A DNA stretch of 64,000 bases. Origin: Streptomyces sp. NBC_00569. GTDB taxonomy: Bacteria > Actinomycetota > Actinomycetes > Streptomycetales > Streptomycetaceae. A model generated the notes under the pieces. The model made no database searches. It was not told the origin of the DNA and saw only the letters and a list, made by a program, of their open reading frames with translations. The position numbers and the translations under genes are program-made. Of the stretch, positions 28,634-36,060 are shown in pieces (within the stretch, counting starts at the first letter, position 1; each line of letters opens with the position of its first letter). The DNA lies in NCBI RefSeq assembly GCF_036345255.1, contig NZ_CP107783.1, positions 3,769,501 to 3,833,500 of the forward strand, in the 5' to 3' direction.

Positions 28634-30896
28634 CGAGCACGCCGCGCAGCGACTCGGGCAGCTCCCCGCCGTGCACGACGCCGAGGGTCTGGGTGGCCCG
28701 GGTCAGCGCGACGTAGAGGTCGCTGACGCCGTACTCGCCGGGCTCCACGACGAGCACGCGGTCGAACTCGAGCCCCTTGGCCTGGCGGGGGTCGAGCAGC
28801 ACCAGGTGCTTGGTGAGATCGGGCTCGCCGCCCGCCACGACGTCCGGCAGCACGGCGGCGAGCGCCGTGTGCAGCCGGCGGGGGGCGATCACCGCGAGCC
28901 GCCCCTCCTCGGGCGTCGCGGCGAGGGCCTCCTCGGCCACGGCCTTCACGATGTCGTCGGCCGCGCGCGCCCAGGGGCGCACACCCGTCGAGCGGACCGA
29001 GGACGGCGGCTCGAAGCCGGGGTGCTCGGCGCGCAGCACGGCCGCCGCGACGTCCATGATCTCGGACGGCGTGCGGTAGTTGACGCCGAGCCGGGTGTGC
29101 TCCCAGCGGTCCTCGACGTACGGCGCGAGGATCTTCTCCCACGATCCGACGCCCGCCTCCTCGGCGGTCTGCGCGGGGTCGCCGACCAGGGTCATGGACC
29201 GCGTCGGCGAACGCCGCATCAGCAGCCGCCACGCCATCGGCGACAGCTCCTGCGCCTCGTCGACGATGATGTGTCCGAACGCCCAGGTCCGGTCGGCCGC
29301 CGCGCGCTCGGCGGCGCTGCGGTGGTCCTCCTCCTCGTACCAGTCGGCGACCCGCTCGGCGTCGACGATGTCGTGCGCGGCGAGGACCTCGGAGTCCTCC
29401 TCGTCCTCGAACTCGTACGTCTCGGAGCCACGCGAGAGTTCGAGGACGCCCTGTGCGTAGGCGATCCGCTCCTGTCGCGCCGCCTCGGCCAGGGCGCGCT
29501 CGGCACTGTCGTCGACGCCGATCAGCTCGGCGGCCTCGTCGAGGAGCGGAACGTCCGCGGGGGTCCAGTCCGCCGGCCCCGTCACGTCCCGCCGGATCAC
29601 CTTCGCGTCCTCGCCGGCCAGCTGAACGGGTTCGGCCAGGAAGTCCGCGACGAGGTCCTGCGGGGTGAGCCGGGGCCACAACTCCTCGATGGCGGCGTGC
29701 ACTTCGGTGCTGGCGGCGACGCCCTTGCCGAGCTGGGCGAGGTCGTCGGGACCGAGGAAGTTGGGGCCGCCGTACGGGTCGGCGCCGATACGCTCCGCGA
29801 GCTGGGCGGTGAGCGCGTCGATGATCCGGAAGGCGAAGTGGGGGCGGGCGAGGTTGTGCGGCAGGAGCGTGTCGCGGGCCGCCTGCCGGGCCTCGTAGGC
29901 GATCTCCCAGTCGAGGATCAGGTCACCGTCGTCGTGCGGGACGACCACCGGGGCGCCGGGCTCGGGGAGCTGCTGCCGGTCGCGCACGGCGAGCGCGAGG
30001 GCGTCCACCATGGCCTCGGCGCCCTTGACGGCGGCGGCGTGCGGGGTGTCCTCGGCGGTGGCGTGCACACCGGGGAACAGCTCACCGAGCGACGCGAGCA
30101 GCACACCGGTCTCGCCGAGCGCGGGCAGGACCTCCCCGATGTAGCCGAGGAAGGCGGGGTTCGGGCCGACGATGAGCACGGCCCGCTTGGCGAGGAGCTC
30201 GCGCTGCTCGTACAGGAGGAACGCCGCCCGGTGCAGCGCCACCGCGGTCTTGCCCGTGCCGGGACCGCCCTCCACCACGAGCACGCCGCGGTGCGAGTGG
30301 CGGATGATCCGGTCCTGCTCGGCCTGGATGGTCTGCACGATGTCGCCCATGCGGCCGGTGCGGGCCGAGTTCAGGGCGGCGAGCAGCACCGCGTCGCCGG
30401 TCGGGTCCTCGAACCCGGTGCGCTCCTCGTCACCCAGGTCGAGGATCTCGTCGTGCAGCTCGGTGACGGTGCGGCCCTCGGTGGTGAGGTGGCGGCGCCG
30501 CCTGATGCCCATGGGCGTGTGCCCGGTGGCGAGATAGAAGGGGCGGGCGACCGGCGCGCGCCAGTCGATCAGAATCGGGGTGTGCTCGCTGTCGTCCTCG
30601 CGAATTCCGATGCGCCCGATGTGATGCGCGGTGCCGCCCGCCTTTTCGGTGAGATCGATCCGGCCGAAGCACAGCGAACCGTCGACCGAGTTCAGCGCCG
30701 CGAGCAGGCCGGAACGCTCGACGACGAGGAGATCCCTTTCGAGCCGCGCCTGCTGACCGGTGCCGACCGGCGTCAGGGCGTCCGTGACCGACTCCGCGGC
30801 ATCGCCGCGCAGCACATCGACGCGCGCGTAAAGCCGGTCGATGAATTCCTGCTCTTTCTGCAATTCAGCGATTTCACGCGCTTCACGGGTTGACAA
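28620..30896 (-). CDS. HelD/HelR-type RNA polymerase-associated SF1 helicase-like ATPase
   Basis: A 758-residue UvrD/Rep-like protein. It has the N-terminal coiled-coil of HelD proteins (AREIAELQKEQEFIDRLYARVD), Walker A GGPGTGKTAVALHR, Walker B HIIVDEAQELSPM, the Q/R-rich VGDPAQTAE motif, a GVNYRTPSEI motif and a C-terminal LYVALTRATQ. HelD-family proteins remove stalled or drug-bound RNA polymerase; the streptomycete HelR branch confers rifamycin tolerance, and this may be its orthologue (established family knowledge, assignment inferred). The TTG start has GGGAG 5 nt upstream. The leader contains nested palindromes and an opposing promoter. Confidence 0.88.
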   Translation of the reverse strand: MSTREAREIAELQKEQEFIDRLYARVDVLRGDAAESVTDALTPVGTGQQARLERDLLVVERSGLLAALNSVDGSLCFGRIDLTEKAGGTAHHIGRIGIREDDSEHTPILIDWRAPVARPFYLATGHTPMGIRRRRHLTTEGRTVTELHDEILDLGDEERTGFEDPTGDAVLLAALNSARTGRMGDIVQTIQAEQDRIIRHSHRGVLVVEGGPGTGKTAVALHRAAFLLYEQRELLAKRAVLIVGPNPAFLGYIGEVLPALGETGVLLASLGELFPGVHATAEDTPHAAAVKGAEAMVDALALAVRDRQQLPEPGAPVVVPHDDGDLILDWEIAYEARQAARDTLLPHNLARPHFAFRIIDALTAQLAERIGADPYGGPNFLGPDDLAQLGKGVAASTEVHAAIEELWPRLTPQDLVADFLAEPVQLAGEDAKVIRRDVTGPADWTPADVPLLDEAAELIGVDDSAERALAEAARQERIAYAQGVLELSRGSETYEFEDEEDSEVLAAHDIVDAERVADWYEEEDHRSAAERAAADRTWAFGHIIVDEAQELSPMAWRLLMRRSPTRSMTLVGDPAQTAEEAGVGSWEKILAPYVEDRWEHTRLGVNYRTPSEIMDVAAAVLRAEHPGFEPPSSVRSTGVRPWARAADDIVKAVAEEALAATPEEGRLAVIAPRRLHTALAAVLPDVVAGGEPDLTKHLVLLDPRQAKGLEFDRVLVVEPGEYGVSDLYVALTRATQTLGVVHGGELPESLRGVLVTRA

Positions 30897-30992
30897 AGCG
30901 GCTCCCTGCCAGGTACGATGTGTTTATTCGGCCCCCGGTGAGGGGCCTTTTCTGTGGGCACACAGAAAAACTCAATATACCCCCTGGCAGGG
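30890..30992. promoter_or_regulatory. Nested-palindrome control region of the helicase gene with face-to-face promoters
   Basis: Outer inverted repeat CCCTGCCAGG (30904-30913) and CCTGGCAGGG (30983-30992). Inside it are a hairpin GGCCCC-N6-GGGGCC (30930-30947) followed by TTTT, and an overlapping inverted repeat TTTTCTGTG-N4-CACAGAAAA (30948-30969). On the + strand, TTGACA (30890-30895), 18 bp and TACGAT (30914-30919) form a near-consensus promoter reading away from the helicase. On the - strand, TATATT (30979-30974) is a candidate -10 with a poor -35. In helicase mRNA the outer arm CCTGGCAGGGAG contains the ribosome site, so pairing could hide it. Confidence 0.55.
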
Positions 30993-31062
30993 TCCAATTG
31001 CACCCCAGGGATTTCACCGCCGCTATTCGGCCCGGTCACCGGCCTCCGTCACACCGACGCGA

Positions 31063-31389
31063 TCAGGCGACCTCCGCCAATTCCTCCAGCAGTCGCCGCT
31101 TCGGGCGTGCCCCGACCCGCGACCACACCGGCTCGCCGTCCTTGAAGACCATGAGCGTCGGCATCGACAGCACCCCGTAACGCACCGCGGTCTCCGGGTT
31201 GCGGTCCACGTCGATCACCACGACGTCGAGCCGCTCCCGCTCCTCGTCCGCGATGGAGCGAAGCACCGGCGCGAGCTGCCGGCACGGCCCGCACCACTCG
31301 GCGGTGAACTCCACCAGGACCGGCCTCCCGGCCCCCAGCACCTCTGTGTCGAAGTCCGCGTCCGTGACGTCCCTCAGATCCGTGCTCAC
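31063..31389 (-). CDS. Thioredoxin
   Basis: A 108-residue classical thioredoxin with active site WCGPC (C33, C36), the conserved cis-proline segment SMPTLMVFKDG and a typical VLVEFTAEW strand. It reduces protein disulfides in the cytosol. The GTG start lies 1 nt after the MerR gene stop, with GGGAGG inside the end of that gene, so the two are translationally coupled. Coupling to a MerR regulator with cysteines suggests redox or thiol-stress induction (inference). Confidence 0.95.
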   Translation of the reverse strand: MSTDLRDVTDADFDTEVLGAGRPVLVEFTAEWCGPCRQLAPVLRSIADEERERLDVVVIDVDRNPETAVRYGVLSMPTLMVFKDGEPVWSRVGARPKRRLLEELAEVA

Positions 31390-31390
31390 A

Positions 31391-31795
31391 TCACCCTCCC
31401 AGTTCGCAGCGCGGCGACGGGTCCTCGCCCGCCAGCGCGTCCATGGCCCCTTCGGCGCGCTCCAGCTGCGCGCCGACCTTCTCCCGTACGGCGGTCAACT
31501 CGCCGATCAGCGCATCGAGTTCGCCGAGCTTGCGGCGGTACACCGCGAGCGAGGCGGGGCACGAGTCGCCCTCCGGATGCCCGGCCCGCAGGCACTCCAC
31601 GAAGGGCCGGGTCTCCTCCAGCTCGAACCCGAAGTCCTGCAGCGTCCTGATCTGCCGCAGGGCCCGCAGGTCCGCCTCGTCGTACGTGCGGTAGCCGTTG
31701 CCCGCGCGCCGCGCGGGCAGCAGCCCGCGCGACTCGTAGTACCTCAGCGTCCGCGTGGACGTCCCGGCCCGCTCCGCCAGCTCTCCGATGCGCAT
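31391..31795 (-). CDS. MerR-family transcriptional regulator
   Basis: A 134-residue regulator. The N-terminal winged helix (MRIGELAERAGTSTRTLRYYESRGLL, about 1-70) is followed by a long dimerisation helix. Cysteines C68 and C79, in ECLRAG and DSCPASL, flank the start of that helix, and a further Cys lies at the C-terminus (CELGG). This arrangement suggests a metal or thiol/redox sensor but does not match the SoxR cluster spacing. It is co-transcribed with thioredoxin, the likely target besides itself. The gap to the upstream efflux gene is 42 bp with no terminator. Confidence 0.92.
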   Translation of the reverse strand: MRIGELAERAGTSTRTLRYYESRGLLPARRAGNGYRTYDEADLRALRQIRTLQDFGFELEETRPFVECLRAGHPEGDSCPASLAVYRRKLGELDALIGELTAVREKVGAQLERAEGAMDALAGEDPSPRCELGG

Positions 31796-31837
31796 GTCCT
31801 CGACGGTAGACGTTGACGCCGACGGAAAGGCCAGCGA

Positions 31838-33571
31838 TCAGGCGTTGCTCCGCGCGGCCGGCTCCTCCTCAGGGACGTCCGACGCGACCCCGGCGCCCGG
31901 CTCGACGGCGCCGGACGGCTCGGCGGCGGCGTCCGCCTCTGCCTCCGCCACCCGCTCCCCCCGCCGCGGCAGCAGTACCGCCACCAGCACGGTCCCGACG
32001 CCGAGGATCACCGCGCCGACCACGCTCGTGTGGGCCACCGCGTCCGAGAAGGCGGAGCCCACCGCGTCGGCCATCTGCCGCGCGCCGCCCGAGAGCTGCT
32101 CGGCCTGCGCCTTGAGCTGGGCCGCCTGCTCGGGGCCGGTCGCGCCCGCCGCCTTCTCGGCGATCTTGTGGGCGTGGTCCCCGATGCCCTGCGCGACCGC
32201 GTAGCCCGCGCCGACCGAGTCCTGCGCGGTGCCCAGCGCGTCCGCGGGCAGCTTCGAACCGGCCGTGTTGTCCGCCAGCCGCGACGAGTACGAACCGGCC
32301 AGGACCGAGCCGAGGATCGCGATGCCGAGCGAGCCGCCGAGTTCGAGCGACGTGTCGTTGACCGCGCCGCCCACGCCCAGCTCCGACTCGGGGAACGAGC
32401 CCATGATCGCGTCGGTGCACGGCGAGAGGGCGAGGCCGATCGCGAGGCCGAGGATGACCAGGGACGGCACGAAGTCCCCGTACGAGGACGTGGCGTCGAC
32501 GCGGGTGAGGAGGGCGAGGGCCGCGGTGCCGCCGACCATGCCGGCCGTCACCGTGATCTTCATGCCGATGCGCGGGGTGAGGTACCCCGTGAGCGCCGAG
32601 CCCACGAAGACCGCTCCGGCGAGCGGCAGCATGCGGACGCCGGTGGCCAGGGCGTCGTAGCCGAGGACGAACTGGAGGTGCTGGGTCAGGTAGTAGAAGG
32701 CGCCGAAGACCGCGAGGAAGAACAGGGCGACCGCGAGGTTCGAGCCGGAGAAGCGGCGGTCCGCGAAGCGGCGGACGTCCAGGACCGGGCGCGGGTGGCG
32801 CAGCTCCCACAGCACGAAGGCCACCAGGGCCACGCCCGCGACGACCGCGGCGCCGATCGCCTTGGCGCCCCAGCCGAAGTGCGGACCCTCGATGATCATG
32901 TAGACGAGGGCGCCGACCCAGACGACGGAGAGCAGACCGCCGACGTAGTCGATGCGGTGCTGGTGCGCGGCCTTGGACGGCGGTACGAGGACGAGGGCGC
33001 CGACGAGGGCGACGGCGGCCACGGGCACATTGATCAGGAACGTCGACGACCAGCCGTGGTCGCGCAGGAGCGCCCCGGCCACCAGCGGCCCGGCCGCGAT
33101 GGCGAGGCCCGCGGTGGCGGTCCACAGCACGATGGCCTTGGCGCGCTCGGCGCGCGGGAAGGTGGCCGCGAGCAGCGACAGCGTGGCGGGCATGATCATG
33201 GCCGCGCCGACGCCCATCACCGCGCGGGCCGCGATGACCCCGGTGGAGCTGTCGACGAGCGAGCCCGCGACGGCGCCGCCGCCGAAGACGACGAGGCCGA
33301 GGACGAGCGCCCCGCGCCGGCTGTACTTGTCGCCGATCGCGCCGAGCAGCAGCATCAGGGCCGCGTACGGGACGGTGTAGCCGTCGATGACCCACTGGAG
33401 GTCGGCGCTGGTCAGGCCGAGGTCCTTGGTCATGTCGGGTGCCGCGACGGTGAGCGCGGTGTTCGCCATGACGATGATCAGCAGGCTCAGGCAGAGCACG
33501 ATCAGGGCCCACCAGCGGCGGGCGTACGGCCGGTCCATCCCCTCGACCGGTTCCTTCATGACGAGGCGCAT
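31838..33571 (-). CDS. MFS drug efflux transporter (DHA2, 14 TM)
   Basis: A 577-residue transporter with about 14 hydrophobic helices. Motif A (GAIGDKYSRRGAL) and motif C (GPLVAGALLRD, before SSTFLINVPVA) are typical of QacA/LfrA-type DHA2 multidrug:H+ antiporters. A long loop of about 65 hydrophilic, Ala-rich residues precedes the last helix, and the tail is acidic. The ATG at 33571 is preferred; ATGs at 33559 and 33538 are possible. It is divergent from a TetR gene with three palindromic operators between them, so it should be repressed until a drug ligand binds TetR. Confidence 0.92.
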   Translation of the reverse strand: MRLVMKEPVEGMDRPYARRWWALIVLCLSLLIIVMANTALTVAAPDMTKDLGLTSADLQWVIDGYTVPYAALMLLLGAIGDKYSRRGALVLGLVVFGGGAVAGSLVDSSTGVIAARAVMGVGAAMIMPATLSLLAATFPRAERAKAIVLWTATAGLAIAAGPLVAGALLRDHGWSSTFLINVPVAAVALVGALVLVPPSKAAHQHRIDYVGGLLSVVWVGALVYMIIEGPHFGWGAKAIGAAVVAGVALVAFVLWELRHPRPVLDVRRFADRRFSGSNLAVALFFLAVFGAFYYLTQHLQFVLGYDALATGVRMLPLAGAVFVGSALTGYLTPRIGMKITVTAGMVGGTAALALLTRVDATSSYGDFVPSLVILGLAIGLALSPCTDAIMGSFPESELGVGGAVNDTSLELGGSLGIAILGSVLAGSYSSRLADNTAGSKLPADALGTAQDSVGAGYAVAQGIGDHAHKIAEKAAGATGPEQAAQLKAQAEQLSGGARQMADAVGSAFSDAVAHTSVVGAVILGVGTVLVAVLLPRRGERVAEAEADAAAEPSGAVEPGAGVASDVPEEEPAARSNA

Positions 33572-33645
33572 TCCCTTGCCACCCTCCGGGGCGCTCGGCC
33601 CCACAGTCCACGAGTCCGTTCCACGCGTCCACGTGCCCACGGACA

Positions 33646-33708
33646 TTGCACAGCAATGTGCAATTACACAGCACTGTGCAATTTACGTCATTGCACAGCG
33701 CTGTGCAA
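33646..33708. promoter_or_regulatory. Three 18-bp TetR operators between efflux gene and tetR
   Basis: TTGCACAGCAATGTGCAA (33646-33663) abuts TTACACAGCACTGTGCAA (33664-33681), and the perfect palindrome TTGCACAGCGCTGTGCAA follows at 33691-33708 after 9 bp. The consensus is TTGCACAGC/GCTGTGCAA. The array lies 75 bp from the efflux start and 45 bp from the tetR start and can control both promoters. Confidence 0.88.
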
Positions 33709-33752
33709 AACCACACGTGAACGGGGTCGGCACCGGGGTGCAGAATGGGCGC

Positions 33753-34349
33753 GTGACTTCAGGCCGAGCCGACACCAACCGCCGCCGCATCCTCGACGTC
33801 GCCCTCGCCGAGCTGCTGCGCGACCCGGACGCGTCCATGGACCAGATCGCCAGGGCCGCGGGCGTCGTCAGGCGAACGGTCTACGGGCACTTCCCCAGCC
33901 GCGAGGCGCTCGTCGCCGCGCTGGTCGACGACGCGGTCGTCGCGGTCGAGGCCGCGCAGACCGAGGGGCGCGCGGGCGTGAGCGACCCGGCCGAGGCCGT
34001 GGCCCGCTCGCTGCTCGCCGTGTGGGAGGTCGCCGACCGCTACCGTCTGCTGGTCGCGCTCGCGCAGCGCGCCGTCACCGTCGAGGGCATCCGCGCCAGG
34101 CTCAGCCCGGTCCGCGACAGCTGCAGCGAACTGCTCCAACAGGGCCTGGAATCGGGCGAGTTCACCTCTCCCCTGCCGCCACCGGCCCTCGCGTACGTCC
34201 ATGAGCAGGTGCTGTTCGGACTGCTCGAAGCGGTCAACGACGGGCTGATCCCAGCAGAAGAGGCGGGCCGCTCCGCCGCGGTCACCGTACTGACCGCGGC
34301 GGGCGTACCCGCCTCACGCGCCACCGAACTGGTGGCCGGGATCGACTAG
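33753..34349 (+). CDS. TetR-family transcriptional repressor of the divergent efflux pump
   Basis: A 198-residue TetR protein. The helix-turn-helix is near residues 12-55 (NRRRILDVALAELL, ASMDQIARAAGVVRRTVYGHFPSREAL) and an all-helical ligand domain follows. The GTG at 33753 is chosen; a GTG at 33738 would add five residues. Neither has a strong ribosome site. Its operators are the three 18-bp palindromes directly upstream, so autoregulation is expected. Confidence 0.92.
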   Translation: MTSGRADTNRRRILDVALAELLRDPDASMDQIARAAGVVRRTVYGHFPSREALVAALVDDAVVAVEAAQTEGRAGVSDPAEAVARSLLAVWEVADRYRLLVALAQRAVTVEGIRARLSPVRDSCSELLQQGLESGEFTSPLPPPALAYVHEQVLFGLLEAVNDGLIPAEEAGRSAAVTVLTAAGVPASRATELVAGID

Positions 34350-34460
34350 GGGCTGTCACGCGCCCCGCCAGGGGCGCGGGGAACTGCGCCACCAGCCCCC
34401 AACGACCCGCTGCTTCAGACCGGCCCGCCCCGCCCCAGGAGCGCGGCAAACTGCGCAACG
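34349..34460. repeat. Streptomycete intergenic repeat with hairpin (terminator-like)
   Basis: GGGGCTG and CAGCCCC (34349-34399) enclose the 8-bp hairpin CGCGCCCC-GCCA-GGGGCGCG (34359-34378) and the segment GGAACTGCGCCACCAG. This unit resembles an intergenic repeat common in Streptomyces genomes (recognised from general knowledge). A decayed second copy, GCGCGGCAAACTGCGCAACG, lies at 34441-34460. It separates tetR from the convergent symporter gene and can terminate both. Confidence 0.6.
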
Positions 34461-34508
34461 GGCCCAGGGCGGTCCGCGGATTCCTCAGCTGCGAACCCAG
34501 CGGAGCGC

Positions 34509-35885
34509 TCAGGCCTTCGCCAGCTCCTTGTCGTCGCCGCCCCGCTGGTCGGGAACGTCGGCCGCCGGGGCGTGGCTCCCGTCGTCCACGAGGGTGCGCT
34601 CGTCGAAGGGGAGGTCACCGGCGAGCACGCGCTGGACGCGGTCCTTGTCGACCTCACCCGTCCACGTACCGATGAGGAGGGTGGCGACGGCGTTGCCCGC
34701 GAAGTTGGTCAGGGCGCGGGCCTCGCTCATGAAGCGGTCGATGCCGATGATCAGGCCGACGCCGTCGACGAGTGCGGGCTTGTGCGACTGGAGTCCGCTG
34801 GCGAGCACCGCGATACCGGAGCCGGAGACACCCGCGGCGCCCTTCGACGCGACCATCATGAACAGCAGCAGGCCGATCTGCTGGCCGATGCCGAGGGGCT
34901 GGTCCATGGCGTCCGCGATGAAGAGCGAGGCCATGGTCAGGTAGATCATCGTGCCGTCGAGGTTGAACGAGTACCCGGTCGGCACGGTGATGCCGACGAC
35001 GGGACGGCTGACGCCCAGGTGCTCCATCTTCGCGATGAGCCGCGGCAGCGCGGACTCGGAGGACGAGGTGGACAGGATCAGCAGGAACTCGCGGCCGAGG
35101 TACTTCAGGAGCGCGAACAGGTTGTACCCGGTGGCCAGACGCAGCACGCTGCCGAGGACCACCACGACGAACAGGATGCAGGTCACGTAGAAGCCGAGCA
35201 TGATCGTGGCCAGGGCCTTCAGGGCGTCCACACCGGTCTCGCCGATGACGGCCGCCATCGCGCCGAACGCGCCGACGGGCGCAGCCCACATGATCATGCC
35301 GAGGACGCGGAAGACCAGCTTCTGGATGTGCTCGACACCCTTGAGGACCGGCTCACCGGCGCGCCCCATGGCCTGGAGGCCGAAGCCGACGAGCAGGGCA
35401 ACCAGGAGCGTCTGGAGCACCTCGCCCTCCGTGAACGCCGACACGAGGGTCGTCGGGATGATCCCGAGGACGAAGTCGACGGGGCCCTCGGCGGCGTCCT
35501 TGGCCGCGGTGTGGCCGACGTCCTTCACGGCCTGCGTGAGGTGCATGCCGTCGCCCGGGTGCAGGATGTTGCCGACGACCAGGCCGATGGCCAGCGCGAC
35601 CACGGACATCACCAGGAAGTAGCCGAGCGCGAGCCCGCCGACCTTGCCGATCTTGGCGGCCTTGCGTACGGAACCGACGCCGAGCACGATCGTGCAGAAG
35701 ATGATCGGCGAGATCATCATCTTGATCAGGGCCACAAAGCCGGTACCGACCGGCTTGAGCTCCTTGGCGAAGTCCGGCCAGATGAAACCGACCGCGATGC
35801 CGAGAAGGACGGCACCGATGACGGCGATGTACAGATAGTGGGTGCGGTCTCTCTTGGTGGCGGCTGCCACCTGGGTCTCGGCCAC
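34509..35885 (-). CDS. dctA: C4-dicarboxylate/cation symporter (DctA/GltP family)
   Basis: A 458-residue DAACS transporter with about eight helices. The family hairpins and signature are visible: SSSESALPRLIAKME, the PTGYSFNLDGTMIY block and the Ser-rich KGAAGVSGSG loop. It imports succinate, fumarate, malate or an acidic amino acid with Na+ or H+. The GTG at 35885 follows AGGAGG at good spacing. It is divergent from a CitA/DcuS-type sensor kinase, as dctA genes often are, which supports C4-dicarboxylate as substrate over glutamate (inference). Confidence 0.9.
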   Translation of the reverse strand: MAETQVAAATKRDRTHYLYIAVIGAVLLGIAVGFIWPDFAKELKPVGTGFVALIKMMISPIIFCTIVLGVGSVRKAAKIGKVGGLALGYFLVMSVVALAIGLVVGNILHPGDGMHLTQAVKDVGHTAAKDAAEGPVDFVLGIIPTTLVSAFTEGEVLQTLLVALLVGFGLQAMGRAGEPVLKGVEHIQKLVFRVLGMIMWAAPVGAFGAMAAVIGETGVDALKALATIMLGFYVTCILFVVVVLGSVLRLATGYNLFALLKYLGREFLLILSTSSSESALPRLIAKMEHLGVSRPVVGITVPTGYSFNLDGTMIYLTMASLFIADAMDQPLGIGQQIGLLLFMMVASKGAAGVSGSGIAVLASGLQSHKPALVDGVGLIIGIDRFMSEARALTNFAGNAVATLLIGTWTGEVDKDRVQRVLAGDLPFDERTLVDDGSHAPAADVPDQRGGDDKELAKA

Positions 35886-36060
35886 GGGTGCCTCCTGACG
35901 ACGGTGTCGGGCGTACGGGAACCTGCACGTACGCGCCATGCGTGCGGCTCACGTCTGGCGAATCACGGTGACTATCTCCCGGCTTGTGAAGGCCGTCACC
36001 CTTCCGTTCATTTAGTTCACGCTTATACGTTCAGCTCGTACCGAGAGGCAGACTGGGCCC

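Noticed and set aside
30897..31062. Rifamycin-associated element upstream of the helicase
   Set aside because: No GGGGCTTGC...GCAAG-type inverted repeat was found in the gap; the palindromes present have other sequences.
33646..33708. CRISPR-like short repeat array
   Set aside because: Only three 18-bp palindromes with no uniform spacers and no cas genes; they are operators in a divergent promoter.
34509..35885. Proton/glutamate symporter gltP as the specific assignment
   Set aside because: Family motifs do not separate the substrates; the divergent CitA/DcuS-type kinase favours C4-dicarboxylates, so the broader call was kept.
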